NCBI GenBank assembly: GCA_003116875.1
Contig: BCKT01000011.1
Location: 124,001 to 188,000, forward strand
Origin: Takashimella koratensis
Lineage: Eukaryota > Basidiomycota > Tremellomycetes > Trichosporonales > Tetragoniomycetaceae
Direction of reading: 5' to 3'
DNA: 64,000 nt
Shown: one piece after another, positions 57,425-64,000 of the stretch
Position numbering within the stretch: position 1 is the stretch's first letter
How the letters are laid out: each line of letters starts with the position of its first letter
Notes under the pieces: generated by a model
What the model was told of the DNA's origin: nothing
Database searches by the model: none
The model's input: only the letters and a program-made list of their open reading frames with translations
Program-made: the position numbers and the translations under genes

Positions 57425-60400
57425 ATGTCGTCACCGTCTGATATCCTCGACAGCATCTTCTCCCGACTCGGGAGCAAGTAAGTGCAGCTTGTCTTTTAGG
57501 AATAACTTTCAGTGGATTACCTGAAAAACACGATTGCTGACGATTACAGGGCGGAGGACGTACGAGTTCATGCGGCTCAGGATCTGAGAACATACGTGAG
57601 TCACACTACTTCCTCTTCCATCATCCCCACATGCGACCTCACTTTCTCATTCGCAATGTGAATTGTAGCTGACACTTCTCCTCAGATCAACTCGTTAAGC
57701 CAACAAGCGCTCGGGGACGACACGGTCAAGAGCGTGTGGAAGGATGTCTTTCACCGAACTTTCGAGCTTACTCGAAGCAATTACTCCTACGAACGGCTAG
57801 GAGCGACGTTGGCAATTGGTCAGTTGCCTCTGGTTTTCCAGATCAACTGCGTCAATCATTTGTGCTGACGTGTCCAGACGGTGTACTGGAAGCCACTAAC
57901 GAGGACACACCGGATCGCGCGCTGCAAAATAACATCAGACTTTATGGATGTAAGCTGTGTTGCATTCGATGCAGTGCGCAGCTTGACTAACACCTAAATC
58001 AGACTTGCGACCGCTTCTCACTTGTGCCGACTCTGCCGTTATGGTTGCCGCCGCCCATGTTGTCGGTGAGTAACTAGGTGGCCAACGTTTGCATGCGAGA
58101 GCCTTACCTGACCGGTTACTAGGTAACATGGTGCGGATCGCGGGTATCAACCTCGGCGAGTCGTTCTTTCAGAAAGAAGTTGGCCAAGCGTTGCAGATGA
58201 TCGACGGTGAGCTTATCGATTTTGCCCTTTTGCTTGGAGTATTCAACTCACGGTGTTACAGACTCGAGGCAAGAAGCGGGCCGATTCAGCGCTGTGTTGT
58301 TGCTGCATCAATTTGCACAAAACGCACCGGGATTGTTCCATCCTTTTGTTCCTTACGTGTTGGAGAAGATCTGGGCACCGCTGAGAGACAATCGGGTAAG
58401 GAAGGAATCAGCTGTGCTATGACTGGTTGTCGATGACAAGCTGACAGGTTCACATCAGACAATGGTCCGCGAGCGTGCATCGATGCTTCTGTCGTCATCT
58501 TTGGATATCGTCAAAACCCGAGAGAAGCCCGAGCTTGCGAAAGAGACATACCGTAAGATCTACGAAGAGGCACGGAGTGGGCTCCTCAAAGCAGGCTCGG
58601 TCGACTCGATCCTCGGATCTCTTTTAGCCTTTGGCGCAATGTTACAAAACCAGCAGATCGTAAGTCCAATCAAGACGCACAATTACCGCGGCGAAGTTCC
58701 ATCACTGATTTGCCTAGTCGATGGCCGAGTATTATCGAAACATCTGTGAACTCACACTCAAGTTTCGCGATAGCAAAGAGACTTCAGTACGCAAAGCGGT
58801 GATCACGTTGATCCCGAGTATGGCAACGTACGATAGCGAAGAGTTTGAAGTGCATTATTTGCATCGAAGTATGGCGTACCTCCAGCAAGCCTTGGGCAAG
58901 CCCACAGACAGGGACATAGGTGGGTCACCTGCAGAAGTTCAGAACCGGAAACGTAGCTGACAAGGTCATTGCTATAGCCTACGTTGCGTTGGGGCATATG
59001 GCTGTTCAGTTGGGATCGAAGATGCGCCCGTTCATTGATGATATCGTCAAGATTATCAAAGAGCACCTCAGAATGCGAGGGTGAGTTCAGCTGGGCCCAT
59101 CCCAAGAACGGCAAACCGGCAGCTGACAATGGCCGACAGCAAAAAGAATGCCCCATTCGAAGCGCCAATCTTCCAATGTCTCGCGATGCTCACGACCGCC
59201 GTCGGTCCCATGCTTACGCGACAGATGCACGAGACGCTCGAGTTGATGTTTCCATGGGGACTCTCGGACGCACTGTATCACGCTCTCGAGGTCATCGCGA
59301 ATCACATCCCGCCACTCCTTCGTACCATTCAGGGTGAGTCCAGTCGCTCTTCAGCACGAGGCCAAGCGCGAGAGTGGTTAGCTGATTCGTTGTCCAGAAC
59401 GCCTGCTCGAGAGCTTGTCTCTCATTCTTACTGGCCAATCGTACCGGCCTCTCGGAGCGCCAGCGCCACGTAAAGCCTCGTCGGATATCGCGCGTGATTT
59501 GAACCTTCTCCAGGCATCGGGAGGTGGTCAGTCGGCAGAGACGATCGCGTTGGCTTTGAGAGTCCTGGGCAGCTTTGACTTTAGCGGTGAGTTCAGCTGC
59601 TGGGCTTCAACCTCAGACCGTCATGCTGATCTAGTTCAGGACACACATTGAACGAGTTTGTCCGAGAGGCTGCACTGCCCTACCTTGAGCACGATAGCGC
59701 AGATGTGAGGAAGGAAGCGGTCATCGCGTCGAGTCAGCTGTTCGTCAACGATCCGATCTGTCACCAAACGAGCAATCACTCCATTGAAATTGTCAACGAC
59801 GTGTTGGAGAAGCTCCTCACTGTCGGCATCACCGATCCGAGTGAGTCAGAGAGAGCTAATAAATCTGGTTAGCCAAGAGCTGACCTCCGCTTAGATCCTG
59901 GGATTCGACAGGCAGTCTTGGAACATCTGGACGAGAAATTCGATCGCCACCTCGCGCAGGCAGATGATATTCGGTGCCTCTTTGTCGCCCTCAACGATGA
60001 GCAGTTTACGATCCGCAAGTTGGCGATTGGGATCATCGGACGATTGGCGCATCATAACCCAGCTTATGTCATGCCTTCGTTGCGAAAGTCACTGATAAAT
60101 CTCATCACCGAGCTCGAGTACTCCACCGCAAAGTGAGTTGGCTTGAGGAAAGTTTCTAGAATCCAGTTGACCCCGTTTCGCAGCAAGCAAAAAGAGGAAA
60201 GTGCGAAACTCTTGTGTCTGTTGATCGGCGCCTCGGCGAGCCTCGTCAAGTCCTACGCGTCCACCATCCTTACCGTTCTGCTCCGTATCGCACGATCCAG
60301 CACGACCCCGAGCCCCGTGGCTGCCTCCTGCATCACATGTATCGGCGAACTCGCGCGCGTTGCCGGCGAAGAGCTCGTACCGGATATCAAAGAAGTGCTC

Positions 60401-63400
60401 GCCCTTGTCCTCGAGATGCTCAACGACCCGTCCTCGGCCATCAAGCGAGACGCCGCGCTCAAGACCCTTGGTCAGGTCGTGTCAAACACAGGGAACGTTA
60501 TCTCGCCTTATCTTGATCACCCGCACTTACTCGGTATTTTGTTCAGGTTCTTGAGAACAGAAACGTCTCAGGCCGTGCGGCTGGAGACAATTCGTACAAT
60601 GGGTATGCTCGGTGCCCTTGACCCGTTCAAACACAAGGTGAGTACAGTTAAAGCAGAGTCGCAAGATAGAATCGGGAGAAGATGTCTAACTCCGGGTTAG
60701 CAATTATCAGGGGGCGCAGACGACCCAAATGCCGAAGCTTCAGGACCGAGGGTGACGGATATCACGCTGTTGATGAATCATTCCGGTCCGTCAAACGACG
60801 AGTTTTACCAGACCGTGGTGGTAAACTCGCTCGTTAGCGTGCTCAATGACGCGAATATGAAGGAGCACCACTACGATGCGGTTCACTCGGTGATGCTCAT
60901 CTTCAGGACTCAGCGTTTGCGATGTGTCTCGTTCCTCCCGCAGGTGAGCCCGCCGCGAAGATAGTAAAAGAAATGTTTGAAGCTGACTCGTTGCCCAGAT
61001 TATCCCCGCCTTCCTCAGCGTGATCCGCCTCGGCAGCCGGGACTCGCAAGATGTCTTCCTCAAACAACTCTCGCAGCTCATCACGATTGTCAAGCAACAT
61101 ATCCGCAACTACCTGAACGAAGTGTTTTCTCTCGTACACGATTTCTGGAACCCAAACTCGACGTTACAGATCACCATCATCTCTCTCGTCGAGGCTGTAG
61201 CTCGGGCGGTGGAGGGCGAGTTCAAGGGGTACCTCCCTCAACTCCTTCAGCAGATCCTTCGGTCGTTTGACGGAGACTTGTCGGCTCGACACTTGCCTCC
61301 TCAACGGCTGACTGCACTCCTTCACATCCTCAAGGCGTTTTACGTCTTCGGATCAAGTATAGAGGACTATCTCCACCTCGTGCTCCCAGTCATCGTACGG
61401 AGCTTCGAGAACCCAGCGTCACCCGATGATCTGCGGAAAGCAGCACTCAGGACTACAGCGCAGTTGTGTCGCAAAGTCAACTTTAGCGACCATGCGTCAC
61501 AGATTATTCACCCACTCGTGAGGACGCTGGGAACGAGTAGTGACGAGTTGAGGACGATCGCGATGGAGACGTTGTCAGTTTTGGTGTTGCAGTTTGGACC
61601 AGACTACGCCATCTTCATCCCAATGGTCAACAAGGTGAGTCCATCGTTGCTGTAGGTACGAAGCAAATCTAACTCTTTCTAGGCTCTCGTAGAGAACAAG
61701 ATTGTCCATCCGGCATATGACCAACTCGTCGCGAAATTGCTCAATCGCGAACGTCTCCCGCCCGACCTTGGGCCAGTGGAACAGTACGCGACCGACGCAG
61801 CGGCTGAGATCTCCGTATCTGCCGAACAACATAAACTCCCCGTTAACCAACAACAGCTCAAAGCCGCATGGGACTGTTCGGTCGTGACGACGCGTAAAGA
61901 GTGGCTCGAGTGGTTGAAGAAGCTTGGTGTGGAGCTTATGCGAGAGTCACCTTCTCAGGCAATTAGAGCTTGTGGAAAGTTGGCGGATCAACACTTGCCA
62001 TTCGCGAGAGAGTTGTTCAATGTCGCGTTTATTTCGTGCTGGACGGAGTTGTATGAGAGCTATCAGGTAAGTATATCTGGCATGTTTTCAGGAGAGGTCG
62101 GCTAACTTTTGATGCAGGAGGACTTGATGCGGAATCTGGAACAGGCTTTGACGAACCCCGGTGTCCCGCCAGACGTGGTTAATGTCATCCTCAATCTCTG
62201 CGAGTTTATGGAGCACGATGACAAGATCTACGCGATTGAGTCCAGGACGCTTGGTGACTATGTGAGTAACGGATCTGGCAGAAATGGACTAGTTACCGGC
62301 GTGACGGCATGTGTTGACTCTGTTTCTAGGCCGCGGCATTCCACGCTTACGCGAAAGCGCTGCACTACAAGGAGAACGAGTTCTTCAATGATGCCTCGTC
62401 TTCCGTCGTCGAGGACCTCATTAGCGTTAACCAGAAACTGCAACAGAGTGACGCAGCATGGGGTACTCTCGAGTATGCGCAAAACAATCTCCAAATGTCG
62501 CATGATGTCCTGTGGTATGAGAAGCTCGGACGATGGGAGGAAGCTCTCGAGGTATGGAACCAACGTGGTGACGACCCGACTACCGAGTTCGACGAACCCA
62601 CCATCGCTTTCGGCAAGTTGCAGGCCATGCACGCATTGGGCGAATGGGAACAGTTGTCTGAATTCGTTCAAGTCCGATGGCCCAATGCGACACAGGACGA
62701 GAAGAAACAAATGGCCCCTCTCGCTGCGGCCGCCAGCTGGTCATTGTCACAATGGGATCTAATGGACGACTACATCGCGACAATGAAGAATGATTCGGCA
62801 GATAGGAATTTCTTTAAAGCGATTCTGGCAGTGCACAGGAATCAGTTTTCCTCGGCGTTGAGGCATATTACGAAAGCGAGAGAAAGGCTGGATGGCGAGT
62901 TGACGTCACTTACGGGAGAGAGCTACGGAAGGGCCTACGAGTGAGTATGCGCTAGGCGGTATAGAAGATGGAGAAGTGGAGCAGGAAGGATGGGAAGCGA
63001 AGCAGAGAACATGGATTAGGACGATGCTGACGCGTTTCTAGCGTGGTGGTTCGAGTTCAAATGTTGTCAGAGCTCGAAGAGATCATCGCATACAAGGACC
63101 ACGCGGACCAACCCGAGCGCCAGGCGACGCAGCGCAAGACATGGCAGAAGAGGTGAGTACACTGCTGTTCATATCGTATTGCTTGACTTGAGTGCACGGT
63201 AAGAACCGTGCTGACTTATCTAGGCTCGACGGGTGCCAGCGCGATGTGGAAGTCTGGCAACGGATCTTGCAAGTCCGATCGCTGGTCCTCACGCCTCACG
63301 AGGATATGGATACCTGGATCCACTTTGCAGACTTGTGTCGAACTTCAGACAGGTTGGCGTTGGCGGAGAAAACGCTCACTTCGCTCGTGGGCAAAGATCA

Positions 63401-64000
63401 GTACTCTGCCGGTCTTGACGTGGAGGTGGGTTTCAGCTTCTTTCCATTTGCCCCAAAGAGGACCGAGCTGACCCTGCGTAACAGGCCCGACTGCGCGCCC
63501 CACCACCCGTCGTCTTCGCTTTCTACCGCCTCAAATGGGCTCAGGCCAACTCGACCCAGGCAATGACAAATACCACCCCTGCTCAACTACACGATGCGAA
63601 ACTCGAGACCGTCGCTCTCCTCCGCGCGTTCGCTCAGCAGGTTTCGGCAGACACGGGGCTAGGCGAGAGAGATAATCAAGGGAGATTGATCTTGCCTGAT
63701 CCCAAGTTGTATGGGGAATACACAAAGTTGCTAGCTAGGTGCTTTGTGGAACTTGGACAGTGGCAGAGCTCGTTGCGAGAGCATGCGGACGAGGTGGGTT
63801 GATACTTTGGCTGTGTGCTGCGATGATCTCGTTGGTCACTCGAAGAGGCTTCCGCTTTCGCTTCCCTGATTAAAAGGATTAAGCTGACACCTCATCTACA
63901 GTCCGACCCAACGGGTATCCTCGAAGACTACTCCCTCGCCACCGAACTTGATCCCGAATGGTACGCTGCCTGGCACACCTGGGCTTTGGCCAATTTCGAA
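57425..64000 (+). CDS. TOR1: TOR serine/threonine kinase, N-terminal part (cut by the window end)
   Basis: Master growth regulator of TORC1/TORC2. Twenty-four exons are visible: 57425-57477, 57550-57595, 57686-57818, 57878-57949, 58003-58065, 58123-58206, 58262-58395, 58459-58659, 58718-58919, 58978-59080, 59140-59333, 59398-59586, 59640-59840, 59895-60132, 60184-60637, 60701-60943, 60999-61634, 61683-62066, 62118-62261, 62330-62940, 63042-63152, 63224-63425, 63485-63793 and 63902-64000. They encode 1702 residues in one open frame. HEAT repeats fill residues 1 to about 1200 ([85 protein letters not shown]). The FAT domain begins near 1260 ([49 protein letters not shown]). FRB, kinase and FATC regions lie beyond 64000. 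The start, [15 protein letters not shown], follows CAACATG. mTOR-family N-terminus by motif order; not ATM/ATR, which lack these blocks. Confidence 0.95.

Overview
The window is nuclear DNA of a fungus, almost certainly a basidiomycete yeast or dimorphic fungus; a Tremellomycetes-type genome is the best guess from gene style alone. Genes carry many short introns (about 50-110 bases) with GTGAGT, GTAAGT or GTAGGT donors, a CTGAC or CTAAC branch point and a CAG/TAG acceptor. Coding DNA is GC-rich and genes lie densely on both strands. There are no operons, ribosome binding sites or CRISPR arrays. I joined exons by hand. For each multi-exon model with a full exon list, the exon lengths sum to a multiple of three and the junctions keep the family motifs intact.

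Left part (1-17.5 kb): two weak minus-strand ORFs; an F-box/LRR protein that ends in a CaaX box (2885-6196); an assembly gap inside a poly-C tract; then a cell-surface group. That group is an RCR-like membrane protein with a PPxY tail (7791-8732), a GAS/GH72 beta-1,3-glucanosyltransferase (10256-12595) and a membrane-anchored GH5 exo-beta-1,3-glucanase (14050-17457). A Yippee zinc protein lies inside the group on the other strand (8937-9952).

Middle (18-37.1 kb): a protein rich in SUMO-interaction and SUMO-attachment motifs with an unresolved 5' region; an inositol polyphosphate multikinase; an ABC1/ADCK1-type mitochondrial kinase with 10- and 20-base microexons; a small secreted protein; PRP40 (U1 snRNP, with a 12-base microexon); a secreted protein built from duplicated exons; PRP43 (DEAH helicase); and a SnoaL/NTF2-fold protein.

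Right part (37.8-64 kb): three tandem copies of a tiny Tyr/Ser/Asn-rich protein gene with nearly identical exon structure; a secreted precursor with Kex2-flanked repeats and a C-terminal PAN-like domain; the Doa10/Ssm4 ERAD ubiquitin ligase (15 exons); a vacuolar carboxypeptidase Y; RNA polymerase III subunit RPC6 with a very large charged insertion; and, head to head with it, the N-terminal two thirds of the TOR kinase, cut by the window end.

The most unusual items are the Kex2-repeat precursor, the exon-duplication surface protein, the tandem small-protein family and the microexons. Functions of conserved genes are inferred from motifs I could read; no database search was run.
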